This document shows positions 62,776-64,000 of a stretch of DNA of 64,000 bases, in pieces. Where the stretch lies: positions 237,507 through 301,506 of the forward strand of contig PVNI01000007.1 in NCBI GenBank assembly GCA_003001795.1, in the 5' to 3' direction. This DNA comes from Actinomadura viridilutea. GTDB taxonomy: Bacteria > Actinomycetota > Actinomycetes > Streptosporangiales > Streptosporangiaceae. Positions within the stretch are counted from its first letter, which is position 1. Each line of letters opens with the position of its first letter. Under the pieces are notes generated by a model that worked only from the letters and a program-made list of their open reading frames with translations, was not told the origin of the DNA and made no database searches. The position numbers and the translations under genes are program-made.

Positions 62776-64000
<1,225 letters not shown>

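Overview
High-GC actinobacterial DNA. The gene content (Pup-proteasome locus, PafBC, TatAC, DevR/DevS-type regulator pair, group 1h [NiFe] hydrogenase) and the many TAnnnT -10 boxes placed 6-8 nt before start codons point to a filamentous actinobacterium, perhaps Streptosporangiales/Thermomonosporaceae; the family level is inference. REGION 1 (1-23.4 kb) is the protein-turnover locus: 3' end of trmI, arc/mpa ATPase, a membrane acyltransferase, dop, pup, a two-domain endonuclease VII-like nuclease, a convergent unknown gene (554 aa), prcB-prcA, pafA, a double-FKBP lipoprotein, a frameshifted DUF3291 gene, a DUF3866 gene, pafB-pafC, a small membrane protein, tatA, tatC and a HelY-type helicase. 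Pup is deamidated by Dop, ligated by PafA, and tagged proteins are unfolded by Arc into the PrcBA chamber. Between the nuclease and the 554-aa gene lie three degenerate tandem copies of the two genes' own 3' ends. REGION 2 (23.4-37.2 kb) is accessory: a Crp-like regulator behind a large palindrome, a 5'-3' exonuclease, an M24 peptidase, a small ORF-ferredoxin-P450 operon, a divergent SRPBCC/TetR pair, a four-gene operon of unknown role (NrtR-type NUDIX regulator, J-domain pseudokinase, VWA protein, divergent PurA), an HsaA/acyl-CoA dehydrogenase-like flavoprotein, and Hsp20 preceded by an apparently orphan TPP riboswitch. REGION 3 (37.4-51.9 kb) is a group 1h hydrogenase locus in two convergent operons. 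The plus-strand operon has a PadR-like regulator, SIS protein, divergent HypC, SIS protein and HypF. The minus-strand operon has a 492-aa protein, maturation protease, HypA, hemerythrin, HhyS, HhyL, a NifU-like protein, a DUF5947-like protein, two tiny proteins, HypC, HypD and HypE. No HypB is in the window. REGION 4 (52-64 kb) has membrane transporters, a glycosyltransferase and a polysaccharide deacetylase, then a dormancy or low-oxygen type group: CBS protein, two pyridoxamine-oxidase-fold proteins, phosphoketolase, acetate kinase, a DevR-like response regulator and the start of a DevS-like GAF kinase. Three DosR/DevR-type palindromes lie before these genes, which suggests one regulon. No rRNA, tRNA, IS element or CRISPR array was recognised.
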